A stretch of 64,000 bases of DNA. Origin: Methanofollis ethanolicus. Its GTDB lineage: Archaea; Halobacteriota; Methanomicrobia; Methanomicrobiales; Methanofollaceae. Below, one piece after another: positions 20,554 through 29,083 of the stretch (positions within the stretch are counted from its first letter, which is position 1; each line of letters opens with the position of its first letter). Made by a program: the position numbers and the translations under genes. The notes below the pieces were generated by a model. The model worked only from the letters and a program-made list of their open reading frames with translations. It ran no database searches and was not told the DNA's origin. Where the stretch lies: positions 248,001 to 312,000 of the forward strand of contig NZ_BCNW01000001.1 of NCBI RefSeq assembly GCF_001571385.1, given 5' to 3'.

Positions 20554-21114
20554 TCACCGCGGTGCAGCAGGAGGCATCACGGTCAGGCGGCGGTCGTCCA
20601 CCTTGATCATTGACAGTTCGCCAGTCCCGCACCGTATCGTGGTCTGTAATACCGGGCCCTGCTGTTCTCCATAGGTGAACCTGAGGGTCGCGCCGTCGCT
20701 TCCCTTGCCCGCGTTCAGCACACAGCAGTGCCGCTTCGAACGAACGTCATCGAAGAGATTGCGAATCTCCACATCTCCAGAGGTATCGGAAAAAAGAGGG
20801 TGACGGACATCGACACCATCCAGCATGAGGCCTTCCCCCACCCATGTCCCGGATGGCCCGGCAAACATCGACCCGTAGAGGCCTCCGGCCCAGATCCATT
20901 CGAGGCGAGAGTACCAGACTTTCCCCTGAAACTCCGATTTTATGCAGACCTTTTCAGTCGAATACCTCCCCCCGAGGTACCCTCTCCCCAGATTGATCGA
21001 AGAACCATATGCCTCAAACGCGATGATGTCCACAACAGGGAGGACCGCCGCGTCCTCTGCATTGAAAATGTCTTTGATAAAAGTTATCGGAATTATCGCT
21101 GCCTTCGGATCCAT
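20554..21114 (-). CDS. Hypothetical protein, no recognised family
   Basis: A 186-residue protein starting at ATG 21114 (a GTG at 21123 is the alternative). I do not recognise it. It lacks a signal peptide and transmembrane segments. The middle is rich in glycine and aromatic residues (LGRGYLGGRYS, WIWAGGLYGSMFAGPSGTW), suggesting a compact beta structure, and two cysteines are adjacent (HCCVLNAG). Its base composition is less GC-rich than its neighbours and no ribosome binding site is obvious, so transfer or low expression is possible. It is isolated between a kinase and the pdxT gene. It is probably real because the frame is open over its length with ordinary protein composition, but the call is not certain. 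Confidence 0.5.
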   Translation of the reverse strand: MDPKAAIIPITFIKDIFNAEDAAVLPVVDIIAFEAYGSSINLGRGYLGGRYSTEKVCIKSEFQGKVWYSRLEWIWAGGLYGSMFAGPSGTWVGEGLMLDGVDVRHPLFSDTSGDVEIRNLFDDVRSKRHCCVLNAGKGSDGATLRFTYGEQQGPVLQTTIRCGTGELSMIKVDDRRLTVMPPAAPR

Positions 21115-21315
21115 AGGGGTCACGGATCAGAGAAGGCAGCATATAGAGATTAAGGTATCCCTTCATCCCCGTAATAAATTCTACGCACCCACAGGGAGTA
21201 TTATAGTTCAAGAATACATTATTTTCGTACCCTGAGCAGCAGGGAAGAGGGAAAACAGTCTCATCGAAAAACAGGATATCGCGGTATCTTCCGAACCAAA
21301 AAAAGAAAAATATTC

Positions 21316-21885
21316 TCAGAACCCGGCAAGAAACATCCGGTGGAGCCGGAGGTCGCCGCCGAGTTCGGGATGGAAGGAGAGGACCATATGCTTCCCCTGC
21401 CGCACCGCGACGATCCCCTGCGGGAGAGTGGCGAGCACCTCCACGCCGGGGCCGGCGCGGACCGCGAGGGGCGCCCTGATGAAGACCGCGTGGAAGGGGG
21501 TGTCGAGGCCCGTCACCGCAAGGTCGGCCTCGAAAGAATCGCGCTGCCGCCCGAAGGCATTCCTGTCCACGACGATATCGACGAGGCCGAGGGGGGCGAA
21601 GCGGGTGTCGCTGATCTCCGCCGCCACCAGAACCATCCCGGCGCAGGTCGCGAAGATCCCGCCGTCGAAGGAGAGGATCGCCTCACGAAGACCGCTCTCG
21701 TCGATCAGGCGGGCGATCGTCGTCGACTCCCCGCCGGGCAGGGCAAGAGCGTCGCACGCCGCAAGGTCGGCCGGAGAACGGACAGGGACAACACTGCCCG
21801 CACCGCCGAGGGCCTCCTCGAAGGCCCTGATATGCTCGGAGACGTCTCCCTGAAGGGCGAGGACGCCGATCTTCTTACCAGCCAC
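21316..21885 (-). CDS. pdxT: Pyridoxal 5'-phosphate synthase glutaminase subunit
   Basis: A 189-residue class I-type glutaminase that releases ammonia from glutamine for the PdxS synthase. Seen motifs: [12 protein letters not shown] at the start, PGGESTTI (oxyanion region), the nucleophile in [10 protein letters not shown] (Cys about 81) and the catalytic His-Glu in SFHPELGGD near the C-terminus. Its start overlaps the pdxS stop by 11 bases, so expression is coupled. Length is normal for the family. Confidence 0.95.
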   Translation of the reverse strand: MAGKKIGVLALQGDVSEHIRAFEEALGGAGSVVPVRSPADLAACDALALPGGESTTIARLIDESGLREAILSFDGGIFATCAGMVLVAAEISDTRFAPLGLVDIVVDRNAFGRQRDSFEADLAVTGLDTPFHAVFIRAPLAVRAGPGVEVLATLPQGIVAVRQGKHMVLSFHPELGGDLRLHRMFLAGF

Positions 21886-22771
21886 GCTCCTGCAGCCTCT
21901 CTTCGTCTTTCAGTTCGTGGACGTCCAGGCCCTTCATCGGGTCACCGATGCCGCGGCTCACTTCGGCGATGAGCTTCGCGTCCGTGTAGTGGTGGACGGC
22001 CTCGACGACCGCCTTCGCCATCTTCTCCGGGTTCGAGGACTTGAAGATCCCTGACCCCACGAAGACGCCGTCCGCGCCCATCTGCATCATCAGGGCGGCG
22101 TCGGACGGCGTGGCGATCCCGCCTGCCGAGAAGTTCACCACAGGGAGACGGCCCCTCTTCACCGTCTCGGCAAGAACCTCGTACGGCGCCTCGATCGCAC
22201 GGGCGCGGGCGCGGAGTTCCTGCTCGTCCATGCCGACAAGTTCCCTGATCTCACCCTGGATCGCACGCATGTGCCGCACGGCCTCGACGACGTTGCCGGT
22301 GCCGGCCTCGCCCTTCGTCCGGATCATTGCCGCGCCCTCGTTGATCCGGCGCATCGCCTCGCCGAGGTTCCGGGCGCCGCAGACAAACGGCACGGTGAAC
22401 CGTGCCTTGTCGATGTGGTACTCCTCGTCGGCCGGAGTCAGCACCTCGCTCTCGTCGATCATGTCGACACCGATCGCTTCAAGGACCTGCGCCTCGACAA
22501 AGTGGCCGATCCGCACCTTGCCCATCACCGGGATGGAGACGGCGTCGATGATCTCGAGGACCTTCTCGGGGTCGGCCATCCGCGCCACCCCGCCGGCCTT
22601 TCTGATGTCCGCGGGAACCCTTTCCAGGGCCATCACCGCGACGGCGCCCGCCTCTTCGGCGATCCGCGCCTGCTCGGCGTTCACCACGTCCATGATCACC
22701 CCGCCCTTCTGCATGGACGCAAAGCCCCGCTTCAGGAGCTCGGTGCCGTACCTCAGTTCCTCAAGTTTCAT
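21875..22771 (-). CDS. pdxS: Pyridoxal 5'-phosphate synthase subunit PdxS
   Basis: A 298-residue TIM-barrel synthase that makes vitamin B6 from a pentose phosphate, glyceraldehyde 3-phosphate and ammonia. The signature block is clear: [22 protein letters not shown], with [20 protein letters not shown] and [28 protein letters not shown]. The catalytic lysines lie in VMGKVRIGH and in [11 protein letters not shown] and its surroundings. It is first in a two-gene operon with pdxT. The several PLP enzymes in the window (26.1, 35.3, 37.3 kb) are users of the product. Confidence 0.97.
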   Translation of the reverse strand: MKLEELRYGTELLKRGFASMQKGGVIMDVVNAEQARIAEEAGAVAVMALERVPADIRKAGGVARMADPEKVLEIIDAVSIPVMGKVRIGHFVEAQVLEAIGVDMIDESEVLTPADEEYHIDKARFTVPFVCGARNLGEAMRRINEGAAMIRTKGEAGTGNVVEAVRHMRAIQGEIRELVGMDEQELRARARAIEAPYEVLAETVKRGRLPVVNFSAGGIATPSDAALMMQMGADGVFVGSGIFKSSNPEKMAKAVVEAVHHYTDAKLIAEVSRGIGDPMKGLDVHELKDEERLQERGW

Positions 22772-22791
22772 TATTCCTATCTATTGGACAG

Positions 22792-23712
22792 TCATGCCCA
22801 TAAAAATAGTGCGATGATCGCAAAAACCGAAAATATGAGGGTTATTCCACGGACTGAACCGATTATATCGGCCCCACCCGCTGCAAGACTCTTCTCACCC
22901 GGACCGATCTGGTAGACACCCCTCTTGGCGAACCGCACCCCGGCCCCGCCGGCGAGGACGGACATCGGCCACCCGCCATTAAAACCGGGCCTTTTATGCC
23001 TGTCTTCAAGGAGACAACGCCACGCGGGCATGAGCCTCCCCTTCAACCCGAAGTACAGGAGGCCGACACATCCCGATACCCTGGAGGGAAGGAGGTTTGC
23101 AAGATCGTCGGCCCGTGCGGCGCACCAGCCCAGGCGTACCCGCTCGTCGGTATAACCGAGCATCGCGTCCATGCAGTTGATTGCCCTGTAGACGGCCGCC
23201 GCGGTGAGGCCGAGGCCGAAGGGCGCGAAGACGGCGAACCAGAAGAGCGGGGCGATCACCGAGTCGGAGAGGTTCTCGGCCACCGACTCGTACGCCGCCG
23301 ACCTGATCTCCTCGGCCGAGAGGGTGCGGGTGTCGCGGGAGACGAGCATCCCGGCCGCCCGGCGCCCCTCGTCAAGACTTCCCGAGGCAAGGGCCGCCTC
23401 CACCGCCCCCACGTGCTCCTCCAGGGAGCGCCAGGCAAAGGTCGCCTTGAGAAGGAAGGGGGAGAGGACGAGGAGGAGAAGGGCCGGCGCGAAACTCTCG
23501 ACACACCAGAAGGGGAGGGCAAAGAGTGCAGCCGAGACAGCCCAGAGCACGACCCCTGCCGCCCGCTGGAGGGCAGGAGGATAGCATGACGGTCTCCCCC
23601 ACCAGCCCACGAACCGCCCAAAGAGAGCAACAGGGTGGAAGGGGGTGTGCGGGTCGCCGACGATCCGATCGAGGGCGAGAGCCGCACCCAGGGTCAGGGC
23701 CGCAGGAACCAT
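22792..23712 (-). CDS. cbiB: Cobalamin biosynthesis protein CbiB (CobD)
   Basis: A 306-residue integral membrane protein that attaches the aminopropanol arm to adenosylcobyric acid, the step before the nucleotide loop. Family blocks: LALDRIVGDPHTPFHPVALFGR at the N-terminus, SYESVAENLSDSVIAPLFWFAVFG-like ESVAENLSDSVIAPLF mid-protein, and RAINCMDAMLGY. Methanogens need corrinoids for methyl transfer. It overlaps the upstream membrane-protein gene by 19 bases. It lies in a minus-strand run from purA to pdxT. Confidence 0.94.
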   Translation of the reverse strand: MVPAALTLGAALALDRIVGDPHTPFHPVALFGRFVGWWGRPSCYPPALQRAAGVVLWAVSAALFALPFWCVESFAPALLLLVLSPFLLKATFAWRSLEEHVGAVEAALASGSLDEGRRAAGMLVSRDTRTLSAEEIRSAAYESVAENLSDSVIAPLFWFAVFAPFGLGLTAAAVYRAINCMDAMLGYTDERVRLGWCAARADDLANLLPSRVSGCVGLLYFGLKGRLMPAWRCLLEDRHKRPGFNGGWPMSVLAGGAGVRFAKRGVYQIGPGEKSLAAGGADIIGSVRGITLIFSVFAIIALFLWA

Positions 23713-24209
23713 GCGGCGAGCACCCCGACAACGAGGACGATAAAAGCGGCGGCCTCAAACGCGACCATTTTCGTGGCCGCGTAGATGATAAAGAGAAGCG
23801 CGGCCGCGGCGACGACCGCAAAGGGGATCACCGGCAGATGGGGCTCTGCAGCCACGGGAACCGGGAGAGGCGGTTCTTCGGCCGGAGGTTTCGGACGCTC
23901 GCTGACGGCAACACCGAGCCTCGCCCGGTTCGTGCCGTACCCGGTGATCACCTCGATATCGAATGTCCCGGGGAAGACGTCTTTCCTGATAAAGATCGGC
24001 ACCTCCGCTGTCGTATCGACAAAGAGGTTCTCGTGGCAGAAGTCGGTGAACCTCCCGGCATCGGCCGCGGAGAGGGTGAGGTGGAGGGGAGAACCCTCGT
24101 TCACGAGCCTGAGAAACACCGTATCGCCTGGCGCTGCGCGGACGGGTTCGGGGAGGTCTATCGAGTTTATGCCACGGTTATTGAGCCTGATCTCACAGGA
24201 AAAGTCCAT
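23694..24209 (-). CDS. Hypothetical protein with beta domain and two C-terminal membrane helices
   Basis: A 171-residue protein with a predicted beta-sandwich N-terminal part (residues 1-100; FSCEIRLNNRGINSIDLP and TVFLRLVNEGSPLHLTLSA resemble Ig-like adhesion or CARDB repeats), a Pro-rich linker and two hydrophobic helices at the C-terminus. Similar small archaeal proteins are annotated only as DUFs, and I cannot name the family with confidence. The ATG at 24209 is chosen because it follows the Trm112-like stop directly. It overlaps cbiB. The function is unknown; a membrane-attached accessory protein is a guess. Confidence 0.65.
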   Translation of the reverse strand: MDFSCEIRLNNRGINSIDLPEPVRAAPGDTVFLRLVNEGSPLHLTLSAADAGRFTDFCHENLFVDTTAEVPIFIRKDVFPGTFDIEVITGYGTNRARLGVAVSERPKPPAEEPPLPVPVAAEPHLPVIPFAVVAAAALLFIIYAATKMVAFEAAAFIVLVVGVLAAWFLRP

Positions 24210-24211
24210 AT

Positions 24212-24394
24212 TCAGTCCTGATCGACCTTCGGGAGGAGGTTGGGGATGCTCTCCCTGATGGGGTACTCGACCCCGCAAGCCCCGCAGACAAGGGAGCCTT
24301 CAATAACGTCGTCGTCCTTCTCCTCGACCACGCGGAGCTCGAGGTCGCCCTTGCAGACCGGGCAACAGAGGATCGGGAGGAGGGACCGCTTCAC
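24212..24394 (-). CDS. Trm112-like zinc-ribbon protein
   Basis: A 60-residue protein of the Trm112/UPF0434 family. Two CxxC pairs (LCCPVCKGDLEL and LVCGACGVEYPI) form a zinc ribbon, followed by the typical IRESIPNLLP tail. In archaea and eukaryotes Trm112 binds and stabilises several methyltransferases that act on tRNA, rRNA and release factor. Its start overlaps the purA stop by four bases, and it is followed two bases later by the membrane-protein gene. No partner methyltransferase is adjacent. Confidence 0.88.
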   Translation of the reverse strand: MKRSLLPILCCPVCKGDLELRVVEEKDDDVIEGSLVCGACGVEYPIRESIPNLLPKVDQD

Positions 24395-25401
24395 AGTTCA
24401 TCCCTCACGTCGACGATCTGCGAGAGCTCGGGGCCGGTCGAGATGAGTCCGATCGGTGCGCCGATGTCCTTCTCAGCCTGTTCGAGGAAGGCGATCGCCT
24501 TCTCGGTGAGCTGATCGTACGAGGTCGCGCCGAAACAGGCCGCGTCCACATGGTCGATGCCGGTGATCGCGGCGATGGTGCAACCATTGATCATCGCCGA
24601 GTACCGGGCCATCTTGCCGTCCCAGCCGCCGATCCTGCGGAGACGGTGGGTGACGGTGCCGAACTCCTGGAAACCGAGGGTGTTCGACTGCTCCGCGGTC
24701 ATCTCGGTCTGGAAGGGTCCCTCACCGACACGGGTCGGGTAGGCCTTGAAGACGGCGATGACATCGTCGATCCTGGTCGGGCCGACACCGTTGTCGGCGG
24801 CGATCTGGGAGGCCGAGGTGTCCTTGCTCGTCACAAAGGGATAGGTCCCGTAGTACAGGGAGATGCCAAAGCCCTGTGTCCCTTCAAGGAGGACATTCTC
24901 GCCCGCGTCGATGGCGCCGTTGACAGCCCCGGCAACATCGATGATATAGGGAGCGAGTTCGGGCACGTCCTTTGCCTGCCTGGAGATGCGCAGGACGCGG
25001 TCCGAGTTTGCCGGCCCGCAGCCGGTGCCAGTCGAACCGATCTTCTTCGAGAGATGGGCGCTCCCCCTGTCCCTGGCGATGTGCTCCTCCTCGATGATAC
25101 CACAGCGGCCGTCAACAAAGGTCCTGTCCGCGACGTTAAGGAGCTCCACCTCATGGAGGAAGACACGGGGATCGACGAGGACGCCGCTCCCGATGCAGAG
25201 TTTCGCGTCCGGGTAGACGAAACCCGACGGGATCATCCGCACGCCGTAGTTCTGGTCCCCGACTGTGACGGTGTGGCCTGCATTGGGGCCGACCCCGCCC
25301 CGGGAAATAATGGAGGGATGGTCTTGATGGGCAATATGCGCCACTATTTTGCCCTTTCCTTCATCCCCGAAAAATCCGCCGACAATAATCGTACACGACA
25401 T
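24391..25401 (-). CDS. purA: Adenylosuccinate synthetase
   Basis: A 336-residue enzyme that joins IMP and aspartate using GTP, the first committed step to AMP. The phosphate-binding loop GGFFGDEGKGKIVAH is at the very N-terminus when the ATG at 25401 is used. A longer frame would add ten unlikely residues. Other family blocks: GGVGPNAGHTV, GRCGIIEEEH, TGCGPANSDR, LLEGTQGFGISLYYG and RIGGWDGKMA. It is somewhat shorter than bacterial PurA, as usual in archaea. It heads the operon with the Trm112-like gene. Confidence 0.95.
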   Translation of the reverse strand: MSCTIIVGGFFGDEGKGKIVAHIAHQDHPSIISRGGVGPNAGHTVTVGDQNYGVRMIPSGFVYPDAKLCIGSGVLVDPRVFLHEVELLNVADRTFVDGRCGIIEEEHIARDRGSAHLSKKIGSTGTGCGPANSDRVLRISRQAKDVPELAPYIIDVAGAVNGAIDAGENVLLEGTQGFGISLYYGTYPFVTSKDTSASQIAADNGVGPTRIDDVIAVFKAYPTRVGEGPFQTEMTAEQSNTLGFQEFGTVTHRLRRIGGWDGKMARYSAMINGCTIAAITGIDHVDAACFGATSYDQLTEKAIAFLEQAEKDIGAPIGLISTGPELSQIVDVRDEL

Positions 25402-25467
25402 TGCTATATCATGTAATTTGGGGTGATACATGATGATAAAAGTATATCATCAGCCCCGACCGCCCCC

Positions 25468-25788
25468 TCACTCCCGGTCACACGTCTCTTTTTCGCCCGA
25501 AGAGAGGCAGGATCTGATGTTCCGGTAATAGGGGATGTGCAGGACGATATGGACGGCCATCAGGACCATGAAGAGGAGACCGGTGATGTTGTGGAGGTCC
25601 ACCCAGTCACCGCGGGTAACCCCGAGAAATACCCTGAGGTTTGTCGCTCCGGTGCCGGCATGGACAAAACCTAACCCCCCGCTCCCAGATGGAAGGGAGA
25701 AAAAGAGCACTAGTGACGAGAGCCCCACGACAAGGAAAGATACGAGCAATGCAAGGTCAATTATTGCGTTTATCTGTCGTTTTCGCAT
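25468..25788 (-). CDS. DUF4405 family membrane protein
   Basis: A 106-residue protein with three hydrophobic helices (about 8-30, 40-60, 67-90). Histidines occur in VHAGTG, DLHNITGLLF and VHIVLHIPYY. The pattern of paired histidines in helices resembles the haem-binding cytochrome b-like bundle of DUF4405 and related small proteins, so a redox or haem-binding role is possible but unproven. TATA-like TTTTTATAGGG precedes the gene closely enough for a nearly leaderless transcript. It stands alone between purA and the origin region. Confidence 0.75.
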   Translation of the reverse strand: MRKRQINAIIDLALLVSFLVVGLSSLVLFFSLPSGSGGLGFVHAGTGATNLRVFLGVTRGDWVDLHNITGLLFMVLMAVHIVLHIPYYRNIRSCLSSGEKETCDRE

Positions 25789-25960
25789 AAAAAGAAGATA
25801 CAGGCAGCCCTATAAAAACCTGACCATTCTGTCAGAGCGCACTCTGATGACCGGGTCCGGTGTTCCTCAGGAAACAGGAAAGGATCTGGGGATAAGCCTG
25901 CCACGGCCTCGGATTCAAATCATCCCGGCAGATTGTATTATTTGAAAAAGCACAGGATCT
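25789..25960 (-). promoter_or_regulatory. Promoter of the DUF4405 gene with inverted repeat
   Basis: On the minus strand, GGTTTTTATAGGG (about 25811-25823) is a TATA box close to the ATG. Just upstream of it is the inverted repeat CAGAG-TGCG-CTCTG (about 25837-25851), at the place where an archaeal activator or a BRE-blocking repressor would bind. The rest of the segment has no feature I can identify. Confidence 0.35.
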
Positions 25961-25980
25961 CCAGTGGAAACAAAGGGGTC
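25961..25980 (+). other. Origin recognition box (ORB), outlying copy
   Basis: CCAGTGGAAACAAAGGGGTC matches the archaeal Orc1/Cdc6 origin recognition box, including the G-rich end. It is identical over 20 bases to the copy at 29875-29894. It lies in the gap after the aminotransferase gene, about 3 kb from the main cluster and on the opposite side of the cdc6 operon from the origin core. Confidence 0.8.
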
Positions 25981-26074
25981 CTGCACCCGCCATTTGTCAG
26001 ACAAAGGTCATACCCTCTGCCGAAGGGATCCGGACGATTTCGAAGATTTGAGAGATAAAAATAGGATAATATAA

Positions 26075-27235
26075 TCAGATCAGACCCGAGACAAAGGTGC
26101 CCATCCTTTCGACAGCCAGAGAGAGGTTTTCCCGGCTTGTTGCATAGGAACACCTGATATGGCCGCGGCCCGACTCGCCAAAGGCACTGCCGGGTACGAC
26201 CGCGACTTTCTGCTCCTTCAGGAGACGCTCGGCAAACTCCTCGTCGGTGAGGCCGGTGGCCTCGATGGAGGGGAAGGCATAGAAAGCGCCCTCCGGCATG
26301 TGGCAGCGGAGGCCGATCCTGTTGAGGCCCTCGACAAAGAGGTTCCTGCGGAGGCGATACTCCCTGACCATCTCGTTCTTGTCCTGCTCGGCCTGCCGCA
26401 GTGCGGCGTACGCGGCGATCTGGCCCATCACCGGGGCGCAGAGCATCACATACTGGTGGATCTTCAGGGCGGCGTCGGAGATCGCGGGCGGGGCGCAGAG
26501 GTAGCCGACCCGCCACCCGGTCATCGCGTAGGCCTTCGAGAAACCGTTGAGGGTGATCGTCCTCTCGCGGAGTTCAGGGATGGAGGCCGGGGAACAGTGG
26601 GCGCCTTCGTAGGTGAGTTCCGAATAGACCTCGTCGGAGATGAGGAGGAGGTCGCGGTCAACGAGGATGTCGGCGATCGCCCGGTAGTCGTCGCGGGTCA
26701 TCACACCGCCCGTCGGGTTGCTCGGGAAGTTCAGGAGGACTGCCTTCGTCTTCCCGGTGATCCTCTCCATGAGGGCATCGGGAGTGACCTTGAAGAGGTC
26801 CTTCTCACGACAGGGAAGAGGAACCGGTTTCCCGCCGGTCAGGGTGACGCAGGGTGCATAACTGACATAGGCGGGGTCCTGGACGATCACCTCGTCTCCG
26901 GGGTCGACGACCGCCCTGATCGCGATGTCGGCGGCCTCAGAGACACCAGTCGTAATGATGATCTCGGACTCAGGGGAGTAACTGAGATCGTAGCGCCGGG
27001 CAAGGTCCGCGGCAAGGGCCTCGCGCAGAGGCGGGTAGCCGCGGTTGGAGGTGTACGTCGTGACGCCCTGCTCGATGGAGTAGATGCTCGCCTCGCAGAT
27101 GTTCCAGGGGGTCGAGAAGTCTGGTTCGCCAACGCCAAGGGATATCACGTCCTGCATACCCATGCAGAGGTCGAAAAACTTCCTTATCCCGGAGTGGGGG
27201 ATGATGCGAGCCTTTTCAGATACAAAGTCCCTCAT
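26075..27235 (-). CDS. Class I/II pyridoxal-phosphate aminotransferase
   Basis: A 386-residue fold-type I aminotransferase of the aspartate/aromatic family. The PLP lysine is in [18 protein letters not shown] (about residue 235). Other anchors are PSNPTGGV, the SDEVYSELTYEG region and the C-terminal arginine motif GRGHIRCSYA. The substrate (aspartate, aromatic or other) cannot be decided. It lies nine bases after an Lrp-type regulator gene, which in turn follows cdc6, so all three are probably one transcript. A paralogue is at 35.3 kb. Confidence 0.9.
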   Translation of the reverse strand: MRDFVSEKARIIPHSGIRKFFDLCMGMQDVISLGVGEPDFSTPWNICEASIYSIEQGVTTYTSNRGYPPLREALAADLARRYDLSYSPESEIIITTGVSEAADIAIRAVVDPGDEVIVQDPAYVSYAPCVTLTGGKPVPLPCREKDLFKVTPDALMERITGKTKAVLLNFPSNPTGGVMTRDDYRAIADILVDRDLLLISDEVYSELTYEGAHCSPASIPELRERTITLNGFSKAYAMTGWRVGYLCAPPAISDAALKIHQYVMLCAPVMGQIAAYAALRQAEQDKNEMVREYRLRRNLFVEGLNRIGLRCHMPEGAFYAFPSIEATGLTDEEFAERLLKEQKVAVVPGSAFGESGRGHIRCSYATSRENLSLAVERMGTFVSGLI

Positions 27236-27243
27236 GATGCCAC

Positions 27244-27735
27244 CTAGAAGGAGTACGGCAGGCGCTCGCTCGCCTCGCGCTCGTCGTACGGGGTTCCGTT
27301 CTCCTTGTATGTCTTCATAACGAACTGTGTTGCTGTCTCCCTGATCTGGTCCATCGTGGCGATGTGCTCGGAGACGAAGCGGGCGACGTCCTGCATCGTC
27401 CGGCCCCTCACAAGGAGGATCAGGTCATAGCGCCCGGAGACGAGACGGACGGCCTTGACCTCCCTGAAGCGGGCGATACGCCCCGCAATCCTGTCGTAGC
27501 CGAAGTCGCGCTCAGGCGAGACCTTGAGGGCGATGATCGAGGTGACCTCTTCGTTGCCGGCCTTCTCCCAGTCGACGACTGCGGCGTACTTTCTGATGAT
27601 CCGGGCCTCTTCAAGTGCCCTGATCCGGCGTTTCGCCTCTTCGATCGGGAGTTCAACCATAGTCGCCAGTTCCTCGATCGGGATCCGGCTGTTCTCCTCC
27701 AGGAGGTGGAGGATGAGTAAATCCTTTCCGTCCAT
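27244..27735 (-). CDS. Lrp/AsnC family transcriptional regulator
   Basis: A 163-residue regulator. An N-terminal HTH (LLILHLLEENSRIPIEELATMVELPIEEAKRRIRALEE) is followed by an AsnC/RAM ligand-binding domain (ALKVSPERDFGYDRIAGRIA..., with VSGRYDLILLVRG). I prefer the ATG at 27735, because GGTGATT precedes it by five bases; a GTG at 27744 overlaps the cdc6 stop. Such proteins usually sense amino acids and control their metabolism. Placement between cdc6 and an aminotransferase suggests it regulates the latter and perhaps its own operon. Confidence 0.9.
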   Translation of the reverse strand: MDGKDLLILHLLEENSRIPIEELATMVELPIEEAKRRIRALEEARIIRKYAAVVDWEKAGNEEVTSIIALKVSPERDFGYDRIAGRIARFREVKAVRLVSGRYDLILLVRGRTMQDVARFVSEHIATMDQIRETATQFVMKTYKENGTPYDEREASERLPYSF

Positions 27736-27740
27736 ATCAA

Positions 27741-29024
27741 TCACCGGAATGATGCCTTCAGGCGGTTGAGGTCGACCTGCACAAGCCTTTCCTCGGATAG
27801 CCTGGGATCTTTCGCTAATACTTCCTGTATCTTTTTCGTGTTGGTGTCAAACCACATCTCTTTTGTCCTTCCGTATCGTCCTTTCGATACGACCCTGCTG
27901 TTGATCACGCCGAGCATGCTCAGTTCTGAGATGAGGTCGGTGATCCGCCGGTGGGTGAGGGGGTCGATGTTGACGGTGCGGGAGACCTCGCGGTACACCC
28001 GCGTCACCTCACCTGAGGTGAAGATCTTCTTGTCCATCTGGTCAAGGAGGAGCATCGAGTACAGGACGACCTTGCTCTGGGTCGGCAGGGTCGAGATGCA
28101 CTCGATCATCGAGTCGGTCTCGATCTTCTCCAGGGCCATCCGCACATGTCTCTCCCCCACCTTCTCCGCATTCTCCCTATCCGCGAGTTCGCCGGAGACC
28201 CGCAGGAGGTCGAGGGCACGACGAGCGTCGCCATGCTCCTGGGCGGCGAAGGCGGCGCAGAGGGGGATGACCCCCTCGTCGAGGCTCTTCTCGACAAAGG
28301 CCATCTGGGCGCGCTGGCTGAGGATGTCGCAGAGTTGCGGGGCATTGTACGGGGGGAAGACGATCTCCTCCTCCGAAAGTGAGGAGAGGACACGGGGGTC
28401 GAGGAAGTCGGTGAACCGCAGGTCATTGGAGATCCCGATCATCGAGACCTTCGCACCTCGCAGGTCGGAGTTGATCCGGGTCAGGTTGTACAGGGTCTCG
28501 TCACCGCTCTTCTTGACCAGTTTGTCGATCTCGTCCAGGACGATGACGAGCACGCCGCCGGTCGTTTCGAGCTGGTTTTTCAGTTCGGCATAGACCTGGT
28601 CGGTCGGCCACCCGGTCATCGGGATGTGGGCGCGGGACTTGTCGCTCGGGGTGGCGTCGAGGTCCTCAAGGCCCTTCGCGATCTGGGCGAGGACCCGGTA
28701 CTGGGTGTCGATCACCTCGCAGTTGAGGTGGACCACCCGGCACCTGGTACCGGCTCCCGCGGCGACCTTTTCGAGTTCGGCCCCGACGTACCTGACACAG
28801 GCCGTCTTCCCTGTCCCGGTCTTTCCGTAGATGAGGATGTTCGAAGGGGTCTCGTTCTTGAGGGCAGGAGCGAGGATGGAGGCGACGGCATCAATCTGGG
28901 GGCGCCGGTGCGGGAGTATCTGGGGGCGGTACGAGTGACGGAGGACCTCCCGGTTTTTGAAGATCCGATTATTACTCAGGAACTTTTGAAAGAGTCCAAA
29001 GGATTGATGATCGTTTTCAGACAT
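27741..29024 (-). CDS. cdc6: Orc1/Cdc6 replication initiator ATPase
   Basis: A 427-residue archaeal initiator that binds origin recognition boxes, opens DNA and loads MCM. Seen: an N-terminal basic segment (NREVLRHSYRPQILPHRRPQIDAV), Walker A YGKTGTGKTA (about 65-74), Walker B VIVLDEIDKL, sensor 1 (MIGISND), sensor 2 region (GDARRALDLLRV) and a C-terminal winged helix (residues about 310-400) that reads DNA. The start at 29024 gives the family length; the frame is open further upstream through ORB sequence, which is unlikely to be translated. Directly upstream are two ORBs, and its TATA-like box touches the first, so autoregulation is likely. It is the only initiator in the window. Confidence 0.96.
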   Translation of the reverse strand: MSENDHQSFGLFQKFLSNNRIFKNREVLRHSYRPQILPHRRPQIDAVASILAPALKNETPSNILIYGKTGTGKTACVRYVGAELEKVAAGAGTRCRVVHLNCEVIDTQYRVLAQIAKGLEDLDATPSDKSRAHIPMTGWPTDQVYAELKNQLETTGGVLVIVLDEIDKLVKKSGDETLYNLTRINSDLRGAKVSMIGISNDLRFTDFLDPRVLSSLSEEEIVFPPYNAPQLCDILSQRAQMAFVEKSLDEGVIPLCAAFAAQEHGDARRALDLLRVSGELADRENAEKVGERHVRMALEKIETDSMIECISTLPTQSKVVLYSMLLLDQMDKKIFTSGEVTRVYREVSRTVNIDPLTHRRITDLISELSMLGVINSRVVSKGRYGRTKEMWFDTNTKKIQEVLAKDPRLSEERLVQVDLNRLKASFR

Positions 29025-29072
29025 GATATCAGCCGCGGGTACTGGGGAAAACATCAGATGGTGGGGGCCGTG

Positions 29073-29083
29073 GAGATATAACC
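29073..29083 (-). promoter_or_regulatory. Candidate cdc6 TATA box overlapping an ORB
   Basis: On the minus strand GTTATATCTCC lies about 50 bases before the cdc6 start codon and shares its upstream end with the ORB at 29080-29099. An alternative box, TTTATATAC, lies at about 29105-29113. With either, initiator bound to the ORB would compete with the transcription machinery, giving a simple feedback control. The overlap is seen; regulation is inference. Confidence 0.45.
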
